Of a stretch of 6,340 bases of DNA, positions 1 through 5,805 are shown piece by piece. Positions within the stretch are counted from its first letter, which is position 1, and each line of letters begins with the position of its first letter. The position numbers were made by a program, and so were the translations under genes. The notes under the pieces are model-generated. The model saw nothing but the letters and a program-made list of their open reading frames with translations, ran no database searches and was not told where the DNA came from. The stretch lies in contig DCVU01000067.1 of NCBI GenBank assembly GCA_002327415.1, positions 1 to 6,340 on the forward strand, in the 5' to 3' direction. This DNA comes from Smithella sp. UBA2180 (GTDB lineage Bacteria; Desulfobacterota; Syntrophia; Syntrophales; Smithellaceae).

Positions 1-109
1 TAACGCCATTGCCAGGGAAAAACAAATAAAAGGCGGTACAAGAGCAAAGAAAATTAAATTAATAGAAGAAATGAATAGCCGGTGGAATGATTTGTACGAG
101 GAAATATGA
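1..109 (+). CDS. GIY-YIG nuclease family protein, C-terminal fragment (5' end outside window)
   Basis: This frame is open from the left edge (base 1 is the last base of a split codon) to TGA at 107-109 and gives 35 residues. It contains the segment AIAREKQIKGGTRAKKIKLI and ends in WNDLYEEI. Small stand-alone GIY-YIG proteins (about 80-100 aa, UPF0213/YhbQ type) typically end this way, with a basic REKQIK helix, an LIE..N..W segment and a DLYEEI tail. The catalytic GIY and YIG motifs would lie upstream and cannot be checked. Members are presumed single-domain nucleases, often of unknown role. The stop is followed one base later by a palindromic repeat (111-142), so no downstream partner is evident. 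The family call comes from recognising the C-terminal pattern. Whether the gene is intact is unknown. Confidence 0.7.
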   Translation, partial: NAIAREKQIKGGTRAKKIKLIEEMNSRWNDLYEEI

Positions 110-110
110 G

Positions 111-142
111 ATTGCCACGACGCCTGAGAGGCGTCTCGCAAT
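111..142. repeat. Imperfect palindrome (REP/MITE-like) directly behind the GIY-YIG gene
   Basis: Outer arms ATTGC (111-115) and GCAAT (138-142) enclose a perfect 7-bp stem, GACGCCT (119-125) with AGGCGTC (129-135), around a GAG loop. There is no T-run after it, so it is not a standard intrinsic terminator, although the stem could still end or stabilise the upstream transcript. The layout ATTGC...GC-rich stem...GCAATGAC resembles dispersed intergenic palindromes seen in many bacterial genomes. That resemblance is from memory, and copy number cannot be judged from this window. Confidence 0.55.
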
Positions 143-171
143 GACCATGCGCGGTATACTGATGACCGGTG

Positions 172-190
172 GTGTACCGAAAAGGTACAC
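172..190. repeat. Perfect 7-bp hairpin in the intergenic spacer
   Basis: GTGTACC (172-178) pairs perfectly with GGTACAC (184-190) around the loop GAAAA. No T-run follows, so a terminator role is not supported. It could be a protein-binding palindrome, the tip of an RNA structure, or part of a degraded repeat together with the palindrome at 111-142. Confidence 0.5.
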
Positions 191-368
191 AAATAAAACC
201 AATGTTATATTACCTTACAGGGACGTGACGCCAATGAGGCGACATCTTCCAATCAAATCAGTATGTAAAGGATAGGCCACCTTGCCTTTGGACATTTGCT
301 TCTTTCTGTAATCATCATTTTTTATTTTTTTAATTTTATGTTAGATTATAATCAGTAGTTATTGGCGT

Positions 369-396
369 TTGTAATATTAGCAGTGATTTTTATATA
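369..396 (+). promoter_or_regulatory. Candidate sigma70-type promoter before the small membrane protein gene
   Basis: TTGTAA (369-374) is followed after 16 nt by TATATA (391-396), about 38 nt upstream of the proposed TTG start at 434. An alternative -10 box, TATAAT at 347-352, matches the consensus perfectly, but no recognisable -35 box lies at the right distance. In such AT-rich DNA both can arise by chance. Confidence 0.25.
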
Positions 397-433
397 AACA
401 CCATCAGGCAAAAGAAATAGAGAGGAAACGACA

Positions 434-779
434 TTGACAATCAACTGGGGGTGGGCTTATCGGAATCGCTATTGTTCCCACCATTGTTCTCGGTTCATTT
501 GCTTACAAAGAAAGACGTTCGAAGGGTGGTTCGCATTTTAGGGCTTCTCTGGATGTAATAGTGCTTTTTGGGATTCTGCTCCTTTGGATCACTGGCGGGA
601 GCAGTGCTATGTACGGTATGGGCATAATTATAGATGAGCCTGCTCAGATCCTTGGAAGTGGAGGTTATGAGCCTGCGCAGACGCATACAGAGCACGTCAG
701 AATTTTTTATCTATTACTTGGATTAGGTCTGATGGCTGCGGGTTGGATAATTGGCAAATATTTCGAATCGCGCAAGTGA
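434..779 (+). pseudogene. Small three-helix membrane protein, apparent single-base frameshift near the N-terminus
   Basis: The frame ending at TGA 777-779 is open back to a stop at 435. Its protein-like hydrophobic sequence begins far upstream of the first usable start in that frame (GTG 561). A better start lies in another frame: TTG at 434, with AGAGGA at 421-426 as ribosome binding site 7 nt away, giving (M)TINWG. The two frames meet in a run of five G (447-451). Removing one G joins them into a 114-residue protein: MTINWGGLIGIAIVPTIVLG, and so on. The restored protein has three hydrophobic segments (about residues 7-24, 41-66 and 90-107) and basic stretches KERRSK and ESRK at cytoplasmic-looking ends. 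I do not recognise a family. The break may be a real mutation, a slippery-tract switch or a sequencing error. If the shift is ignored, only a 72-aa C-terminal part from GTG 561 is translatable. Confidence 0.5.
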
Positions 780-833
780 GCTACCACGATCAAGAAAGCT
801 CTCTTGTTGAAGTGCAAAAGAACGAAAGTCGAG

Positions 834-860
834 AACGCCATACTAGGCGTTGTATCTTTT
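834..860 (+). terminator. Weak rho-independent-like terminator after the small membrane protein gene
   Basis: AACGCC (834-839) pairs with GGCGTT (846-851) around the loop ATACTA. It is followed by GTATCTTTT, a short and imperfect T-tract. It sits 55 nt past the stop of the small membrane protein gene and would separate that transcript from uvrB. The stem is only 6 bp, so efficiency is doubtful. Confidence 0.4.
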
Positions 861-910
861 AAACGATAATCCTCAATTCATACAAATATTAAATGTTGTA
901 GAGTTGTAGG

Positions 911-916
911 TATAAT
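911..916 (+). promoter_or_regulatory. Candidate -10 box for uvrB-uvrC
   Basis: A perfect TATAAT lies at 911-916 in the spacer before uvrB. There is no good -35 hexamer 16-18 nt upstream (ATTAAA at 888-893 is the best there) and no extended TGn. Use of this box would give a leader of about 180 nt before the uvrB ATG. A second, poorer candidate is TTGATA (953-958) with ACAGAT (975-980). No CTG-N10-CAG or GAAC-N4-GTTC operator is present between 860 and 1066, so SOS control is not visible. Confidence 0.3.
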
Positions 917-1051
917 ATTCAAATGTTCTTTCGTCGTCAATTTGGTAAAGACTTGATAGGTTTTAAACGGTTTTACAGATTTAAAGGCTCAATAAAATGG
1001 TGGAATAAAGTTTTCAGTTCAACCTTCACGCTTTGTATCTAGACATTCGCG

Positions 1052-1065
1052 TGCCCTTTAGGGCA
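1052..1065. repeat. Short perfect palindrome in the uvrB leader
   Basis: TGCCC (1052-1056) pairs with GGGCA (1061-1065) around TTTA; a sixth T-A pair would leave a 2-nt loop. It ends 37 nt before the uvrB ATG. It is followed by only three T, so it is at best a weak pause or attenuator structure. No function can be assigned. Confidence 0.4.
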
Positions 1066-1102
1066 TTTGAACAGCCATTTAAAATTATTTTTTAAAGGTA
1101 TT

Positions 1103-3097
1103 ATGGAAAAATTTTTAATGATAACTGATTTTGTCCCGGCGGGAGATCAGCCTCAGGCAATTTTAGATTTAGTGCAAGGTCTAAAAAAGGGAAAAGAGCA
1201 TCAGGTGCTTTTGGGTGTTACCGGTTCCGGTAAAACCTTTACGATTGCCAACGTCATCGAACGCGTCCAGCGTCCGGCGCTGGTTATCGCGCATAATAAA
1301 ACATTGGCGGCGCAGTTGTACGAAGAATTCAAAGGACTGTTTCCCGAAAATGCGGTGGAATATTTTGTCAGTTATTACGATTATTACCAGCCGGAAGCTT
1401 ATCTGCCGACAACAGACACCTACATTGAAAAAGATTCCGCCATCAATGAAGAAATTGATAAAATGCGCCATTCGGCGACGCATTCCCTTTTGACGCGGCG
1501 TGACGTTATTATTGTCGCCAGTGTTTCCTGCATTTACGGTTTGGGATCACCTGATGCCTATCTGGAGATGATTGTTCCACTGGAAGTGGGCAAAGATTTT
1601 CCGCGTGATGAATTACTGAACAAATTGGTGGAAATTCAATATGAGCGCAATGACATTGATTTTCACCGTGGCACTTTTCGCGTTCGCGGCGATGTGGTGG
1701 AAATATTTCCTCCTTATGAAGACGAGCAGGCCTTGCGGATAGAATTTTTTGGCGACACGATTGAATCAATGACACTGATTGATCCGCTGCGGGGCAAGAA
1801 AATAAGCAAGGTGAATAAAACAGCCGTTTATCCCGGCAGCCACTATGTCACCACACGCGACAATCTCAAAAGAGCGATGGCCGATATTCGCGCGGAACTG
1901 GCTTTGACACTGGCTGAATATAAAGAACAAAATAAGCTGCTCGAGATGCAGCGTCTGGAACAGCGCACCAACTTTGATCTGGAGATGATGGAGGAGATGG
2001 GCTATTGTCAGGGCATTGAAAATTATTCCCGCCATTTAACCGGACGCAAGCCCGGCGAGCCGCCGCCGACGCTTATTGAATACCTGCCCAAAGATGCGCT
2101 CATTATCGTGGATGAAAGTCACGCTACTTTGCCGCAAATTGCCGGTATGTACCGCGGCGACAGATCGCGTAAAGAAACACTGATAAAATACGGCTTCCGT
2201 CTGCCGTCCGCGCTGGATAACCGTCCCTTGCGTTTTGACGAATATGAGGCATTGGCCAACCAGAGAATGTATATTTCAGCAACACCGGCTGTTTATGAGT
2301 TGCAAAAAACTGATGGCAAAAGAGTGGAGCAAATCATTCGTCCGACAGGTCTGATGGACCCGGAAATTGAAGTAAAACCGGCAAAGCATCAGGTTGACGA
2401 TTTGCTGGAAGAAATTAGATTGAGAATTGATAAGAATGAACGTGTGCTGGTGACTACGCTGACCAAGAGAATGGCGGAAAATCTGACTGATTATTACGCC
2501 GGTTTGGATATTCGAGTGCGCTATCTTCATTCTGATATACACACTCTGGAGAGGGTGGAAATTATCCGCGATTTGCGGCTGGGAGAATTCGATGTCCTTG
2601 TCGGAGTGAACCTGCTGCGTGAAGGGTTGGATATTCCCGAAGTATCCCTGGTGGCAATACTCGATGCAGACAAGGAGGGATTTTTGCGCTCCGAGCGGTC
2701 GCTTATTCAGACAAGCGGACGCGCCGCGCGAAACATCAACGGCAAAGTCATTATGTACGCCGATAAAATCACCAAATCAATTCAGGCCTGTCTTGATGAA
2801 ACCAAACGCCGCCGGATTATTCAACTCAAATATAATGAAGACAACAATATCACCCCGGAGTCCATTAAAAAGACGATAAGCAATGTTTTGAGTTCAATTT
2901 ATGAAGCTGACTATATGACCGTGCCGATAGATTCTAAAGGAAATGTTATCCCGGTGAAGGAAGAAGATTTGCCGGCGTTGATCGCCAAACTCACGAAAGA
3001 AATGAAACAGGCGGCGAAAAATATGGAATTTGAACATGCCGCCGAATTGCGCGACGAACTAAAAGAACTCAACAAAATTCTTCTGGAGATGGGATAA
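1103..3097 (+). CDS. uvrB: UvrABC system protein B (excinuclease ABC subunit B)
   Basis: UvrB is the damage-verifying, helicase-like ATPase of nucleotide excision repair. UvrA loads it onto DNA, and it then recruits UvrC for incision in the cytoplasm. The product is 664 aa, normal for the family. Motifs are complete: Walker A GVTGSGKT (38-45, Lys44), the Tyr-rich beta-hairpin YYDYYQPEAY (91-100) that inserts between strands at a lesion, SVSCIYGLG (140-148), Walker B DESH (337-340), SATP (392-395), motif VI QTSGRAARN (536-544) and a C-terminal UVR domain (about 626-661) for UvrC contact. I chose ATG 1103 because AAAGG (1094-1098) lies 4 nt upstream and the protein then begins, as usual, shortly before the DFVPAGDQP segment. 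An in-frame TTG at 1067 would add 12 residues without a binding site, and ATG 1118 is also possible. uvrC follows after 87 nt, so the two are probably one transcription unit. No frameshift or missing residue is seen. Confidence 0.98.
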   Translation: MEKFLMITDFVPAGDQPQAILDLVQGLKKGKEHQVLLGVTGSGKTFTIANVIERVQRPALVIAHNKTLAAQLYEEFKGLFPENAVEYFVSYYDYYQPEAYLPTTDTYIEKDSAINEEIDKMRHSATHSLLTRRDVIIVASVSCIYGLGSPDAYLEMIVPLEVGKDFPRDELLNKLVEIQYERNDIDFHRGTFRVRGDVVEIFPPYEDEQALRIEFFGDTIESMTLIDPLRGKKISKVNKTAVYPGSHYVTTRDNLKRAMADIRAELALTLAEYKEQNKLLEMQRLEQRTNFDLEMMEEMGYCQGIENYSRHLTGRKPGEPPPTLIEYLPKDALIIVDESHATLPQIAGMYRGDRSRKETLIKYGFRLPSALDNRPLRFDEYEALANQRMYISATPAVYELQKTDGKRVEQIIRPTGLMDPEIEVKPAKHQVDDLLEEIRLRIDKNERVLVTTLTKRMAENLTDYYAGLDIRVRYLHSDIHTLERVEIIRDLRLGEFDVLVGVNLLREGLDIPEVSLVAILDADKEGFLRSERSLIQTSGRAARNINGKVIMYADKITKSIQACLDETKRRRIIQLKYNEDNNITPESIKKTISNVLSSIYEADYMTVPIDSKGNVIPVKEEDLPALIAKLTKEMKQAAKNMEFEHAAELRDELKELNKILLEMG

Positions 3098-3184
3098 AAT
3101 CATCATCGCGAGGCTTATCTCATAAACCGCTGCGATTTAATTACGCGTCTGAATAAAAGCGCTATCTTTGTTTATAGTGAATCT

Positions 3185-5023
3185 ATGGAAGAAAATAATA
3201 GCTTAAAAGAAAAAATGACTTCCGCGCCCCGCTCTCCCGGCGCCTATATCATGAAAGACGCGCAGGGGAAGGTCATCTACGTTGGCAAGGCGAATGATTT
3301 GAAAAGCCGTATCGGTTCCTATTTCACAGGTAAGGACACCCGGCCGATGGCGCCTTTTCTGATGGCTCGTGTGCACGATATTGAATTTATTACGACGTCA
3401 ACGGAAAAAGAAGCGTTGATTCTGGAAAATAATTTAATCAAGCGTCATCGTCCCCGTTACAACGTCACTCTGCGCGACGATAAAACTTATTATCACTTAT
3501 CGCTTGATCCTACGGAAAAATTCCCGCATCTGCAACTGGTGCGCAAGAGGTTAAATGATTCGTCGCTTTACTTCGGCCCTTATCCATCGGGATTGGCGGC
3601 AAAAGAAACTTTGCGTTTTGTCCAGCAGGTATTTCCTTTGCGCTCCTGCCGTAACCGCGATTTTAAGCTTCGTCCAAGGCCTTGTCTGGAATATCAGATT
3701 GGAAGATGTCTCGCGCCATGTAAAGGATTAATAGATGAAGAATCGTACAGGAAGCTTGCTGAAAGCGCCGTATCGTTTTTACAGGGGCGTCGTCGCGAGT
3801 TGATTTCCGAACTGAAAAAACAAATGGAAAATGCTTCTCTGGAGCTTAACTATGAAGAGGCCGCTCGTCTGCGCGACCGGATCGCCGCTCTGAAGCACGC
3901 ACTGGAAAAACAAAATGTCGACTGGGGAAGCACAAAGGATCAGGATGTTTGGGGAGTTTATAATCATGAGGATAATTATCAACCCTGTATTTTATTTGTG
4001 CGTGAAGGAAAGCTTCTGGGCAGCAAATCATTTGTTCCGGTCAAAGCAAAGACGGATACGACTGAAGTAGTATCGTCATGTCTTACCCAGTATTATAATG
4101 ACCAAGTGAATATTCCGGACGAAATCATAATCCCTTGCCACCTGCCGGATGAACAAGTAATTATCGAATGGCTGACGGAAAAGAAAAACAAGAAAGTTGC
4201 ACTGACGCTGTCTGCTATTGGAACAAAGAACGCTCTGCTGGTATTGGCCAATGACAATGCCAGAAATCTCTGGGAAGTGGCGCATAAAAAAGAAGAGCAG
4301 AGTGCCGCCGCTTTAGAGATTCTTCAGGAAAAATTATCGTTGTCAAAACTGCCGCGGCGAATGGAATGCTACGACATTTCCAATATCAGCGGCAAATATG
4401 CGGTTGGTTCCATGGTTGTCCTTCAGGATGGCGAACCGGATAAAAACAGCTACCGGCGCTATCGGATAAAAACTCTATCGGAGCCGGACGATTACGCGAT
4501 GATGTATGAGGTTCTTTCGCGCCGGTTCGCGCGGGGAGAAAATCTGCCGGATTTGGTTGTTGTTGATGGTGGCAAGGGACAGCTTAATGTTGCTCTTTTA
4601 GTGCTGAAGGATTTGAAAATTAAAATAGATGTTATCGGTCTGGCTAAAGAGGAGCGTGCCACGCCTTCCGGTAAAAAAATTATAAAAAAGAAAACCGCAA
4701 AATCGGAAGATCGCGTTTATCTGCCCGGACGCAAGGATGCCGTTTATCTATCCGCCTGGCCTAAGGCAATGCGGCTGCTTCAGCAGGTACGCGATGAAGC
4801 GCATCGTTTTGCCTTGAGCTATCATCATCAGATAAAGCAAAAAAATGATCTGCTTTCGATGCTTGACAATATTCCTGATGTAGGTAAAGCGCGCAAGAAA
4901 ACATTATTAAAACATTTTGGTTCAGCTTTGCAGGTTAAGAATGCATCGCTTGAGGAATTGCAAAAAGTACAGGGAATTGGTAAAGAATTAGCTGAGAAAA
5001 TTTATACTACATTGAATAAGTAG
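3185..5023 (+). CDS. uvrC: UvrABC system protein C (excinuclease ABC subunit C)
   Basis: UvrC makes the 3' and then the 5' incision on the damaged strand within the UvrB-DNA complex. The product is 612 aa, close to the 610 aa of E. coli UvrC. Domains in order: N-terminal GIY-YIG nuclease (GAY 19-21, YVG 32-34, Arg42, catalytic Glu81 in LILENNLIK) for the 3' cut; four cysteines, C155, C167, C175 and C179 (spacing X11, X7, X3), matching the reported Fe-S cluster ligands; a UVR domain (about 205-240) that binds UvrB; an RNase H-like endonuclease domain for the 5' cut with Asp397 (YDISN), Asp461 (VDGGKGQL) and His540 (DEAHRF); and two helix-hairpin-helix motifs (about 562-580 and 595-610) for DNA binding. 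ATG 3185 fits the family start. The ribosome binding site is poor (only AGTGA near 3176-3180), which suggests low or coupled translation. All catalytic residues are present, so the enzyme should be functional. Confidence 0.98.
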   Translation: MEENNSLKEKMTSAPRSPGAYIMKDAQGKVIYVGKANDLKSRIGSYFTGKDTRPMAPFLMARVHDIEFITTSTEKEALILENNLIKRHRPRYNVTLRDDKTYYHLSLDPTEKFPHLQLVRKRLNDSSLYFGPYPSGLAAKETLRFVQQVFPLRSCRNRDFKLRPRPCLEYQIGRCLAPCKGLIDEESYRKLAESAVSFLQGRRRELISELKKQMENASLELNYEEAARLRDRIAALKHALEKQNVDWGSTKDQDVWGVYNHEDNYQPCILFVREGKLLGSKSFVPVKAKTDTTEVVSSCLTQYYNDQVNIPDEIIIPCHLPDEQVIIEWLTEKKNKKVALTLSAIGTKNALLVLANDNARNLWEVAHKKEEQSAAALEILQEKLSLSKLPRRMECYDISNISGKYAVGSMVVLQDGEPDKNSYRRYRIKTLSEPDDYAMMYEVLSRRFARGENLPDLVVVDGGKGQLNVALLVLKDLKIKIDVIGLAKEERATPSGKKIIKKKTAKSEDRVYLPGRKDAVYLSAWPKAMRLLQQVRDEAHRFALSYHHQIKQKNDLLSMLDNIPDVGKARKKTLLKHFGSALQVKNASLEELQKVQGIGKELAEKIYTTLNK

Positions 5024-5028
5024 AATAT

Positions 5029-5205
5029 GTCACTGAATGTCCTCCGCTGGCGGAGGTGTCACGCAGTGACGGAGGTGGATATTTATTGTAGGGACTGCTC
5101 CCCGAGCAGTCCGAAGCGGCGCGTTTGGGAAACGCGCCCTATTCTGCATTAACACATCCACCCCCTTAATTCCTCGCCAGCGGGGGACATTTACAGTTAA
5201 ATGAC
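5029..5205. mobile_element. MITE-like palindromic element between uvrC and mntP
   Basis: The left part (5029 to about 5082) and the reverse complement of the right part (about 5156-5205) are imperfect copies of each other. The cores at 5037-5056 and 5171-5190 agree at 16 of 20 positions by eye (ATGTCC.CCGCTGGCG). Both arms also share GTCA at the outer edge and GGGTGGAT or GAGGTGGAT at the inner edge. The left arm is itself palindromic: CCTCCGC (5041-5047) with GCGGAGG (5050-5056), inside GTCACTG (5029-5035) with CAGTGAC (5064-5070). The centre carries two further hairpins (5089-5141). There is no coding frame, and I could not identify a target-site duplication. It begins 5 nt after the uvrC stop and may also act as the 3' end structure of the uvrBC transcript, although no T-run is present. 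A composite REP element is the alternative name. Confidence 0.6.
5089..5141. repeat. Twin perfect hairpins with complementary CCC and GGG loops
   Basis: Hairpin one is GGACTGCTC (5092-5100) with GAGCAGTCC (5104-5112), loop CCC. Hairpin two is GGCGCGTTT (5118-5126) with AAACGCGCC (5130-5138), loop GGG. Both stems are 9 bp and perfect. The flanks TAGGG (5089-5093) and CCCTA (5137-5141) are also complementary, so the whole unit can fold alternatively as one larger stem. It forms the core of the element at 5029-5205. Confidence 0.65.
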
Positions 5206-5211
5206 AGTTAA
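5193..5211. repeat. Short direct repeat upstream of mntP
   Basis: ACAGTTAA occurs at 5193-5200 and again at 5204-5211, an 11-bp period close to one helical turn, just before the mntP ribosome binding site. It could be a regulator-binding tandem site or a by-product of insertion of the neighbouring palindromic element. It resembles no manganese-regulator operator that I know. Confidence 0.35.
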
Positions 5212-5224
5212 TTAAATTAAAATG

Positions 5225-5230
5225 AAGGAG
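5225..5230 (+). promoter_or_regulatory. Ribosome binding site of mntP
   Basis: AAGGAG is a strong Shine-Dalgarno sequence, but it lies 12 nt from the GTG start at 5243, longer than usual. Between the two lie ATG codons that are closed at once: ATG-ATT-TGA (5233-5241) and ATG-TGA (5241-5246). A further ATG-AAG-GAG-TGA (5222-5233) contains the site itself. GTG 5243 is still the best start because the mntP frame has a stop at 5234-5236. Confidence 0.6.
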
Positions 5231-5242
5231 TGATGATTTGAT

Positions 5243-5800
5243 GTGAGTTTGATAACAATTATTTTTCTGGCTGTTGGACTGGGCGTGGATGCGTTTTCCG
5301 TGGCGATAGGCATCGGTGCCGCTAATGACAAGAAATCATGGACTCCGGTTCTGAGGTTGGCTTTAGCATTCGGATTATTCCAGTTTGCAATGCCCATTAT
5401 TGGCTGGCTGGCCGGTTTGACGGTCGTCGAAATCATAGCGTCATTTGATCACTGGATTGCTTTTGCGCTTTTAGCTTTAGTTGGTGGAAAAATGATTTGG
5501 GAAGGATTTGAAAAAGAAAACAATGAGAGGAAAGCGGATCAAACTCTCGGTTGGCCGCTGCTGATGCTTTCTATTGCCACCAGTATTGATGCGCTTGCTG
5601 TCGGATTCAGCTTTTCCGTTCTGAAATATCCAATTTTGCTGCCGGCAGTGATTATTGGTATCGTGTGTTTCTTGATGACAGTTACAGGTATGATATTTGG
5701 CAATGTGCTGGCGAAAATCTTTGGTAAAAAAATAGGAATATTCGGTGGCTTGGTTTTAATTGCAATCGGTGTAAAGATTCTTATTGATCATGGAGTCTAA
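5243..5800 (+). CDS. mntP: Putative manganese efflux pump MntP
   Basis: MntP exports Mn2+ across the inner membrane and protects cells from manganese excess. The product is 185 aa, against about 188 in E. coli, and is very hydrophobic with roughly six transmembrane segments in two related halves. Family marks are GLGVDAFSVAIGIG near the N-terminus (Asp16), FQFAMPIIGWLAG (47-59), ATSIDALAVGFSFS (112-125, Asp116) and the C-terminal GGLVLIAIGVKILIDH. The two buried Asp segments DAFSV and DALAV are the repeated ion-pathway signature. The start is GTG 5243, since ATG 5241 runs straight into TGA. TTG 5249 is a possible later start. No yybP-ykoY manganese riboswitch is recognisable in the leader, which is mostly filled by the palindromic element. 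The lipoprotein gene begins 5 nt after the stop, so the two may share a transcript. Confidence 0.95.
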   Translation: MSLITIIFLAVGLGVDAFSVAIGIGAANDKKSWTPVLRLALAFGLFQFAMPIIGWLAGLTVVEIIASFDHWIAFALLALVGGKMIWEGFEKENNERKADQTLGWPLLMLSIATSIDALAVGFSFSVLKYPILLPAVIIGIVCFLMTVTGMIFGNVLAKIFGKKIGIFGGLVLIAIGVKILIDHGV

Positions 5801-5805
5801 TATTT

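Larger units (their letters stand above)
143..433. other. Noncoding spacer with one perfect hairpin and AT-rich tracts
   Basis: No convincing gene is seen here. The clearest structure is the perfect hairpin at 172-190. A weaker stem, AAAGG (267-271) with CCTTT (285-289), lies further on. From about 310 to 350 the DNA becomes very T-rich on the + strand. A TATAAT box (347-352) and a TTGTAA/TATATA pair (369-396) are candidate promoter elements for the small membrane protein gene that follows. The 150-300 part could be a decayed mobile-element remnant, but I recognise no transposase or terminal repeat in it. Confidence 0.5.

Noticed and set aside
87..275. 62-aa open frame starting inside the GIY-YIG fragment
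   Set aside because: It overlaps the GIY-YIG frame, runs through the palindromes at 111-142 and 172-190, has no ribosome binding site and has a composition unlike a protein. It is treated as chance.
495..695. 66-aa open frame on the minus strand
   Set aside because: It is antisense to the membrane protein frame, which has clear hydrophobic segments. The minus-strand product has no recognisable features.
1067..1102. TTG 1067 as the uvrB start, adding 12 residues
   Set aside because: It has no ribosome binding site, abuts the palindrome at 1052-1065, and adds residues not typical for UvrB. ATG 1103 has AAAGG upstream.
5041..5070. Classical rho-independent terminator for uvrBC
   Set aside because: The stems are strong, but no T-run follows any of them on the + strand, so only a structural 3' end role can be suggested.
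5029..5205. CRISPR array or tRNA-like fold suggested by the repeated hairpins
   Set aside because: The repeats are inverted rather than regularly spaced direct repeats, there are no spacers, and the arms do not fit a tRNA cloverleaf with its conserved T-loop and CCA-proximal stem.
5142..5242. yybP-ykoY manganese riboswitch before mntP
   Set aside because: The stretch is filled by the right arm of the palindromic element and AT-rich DNA. None of the conserved loop sequences of that riboswitch were recognised.
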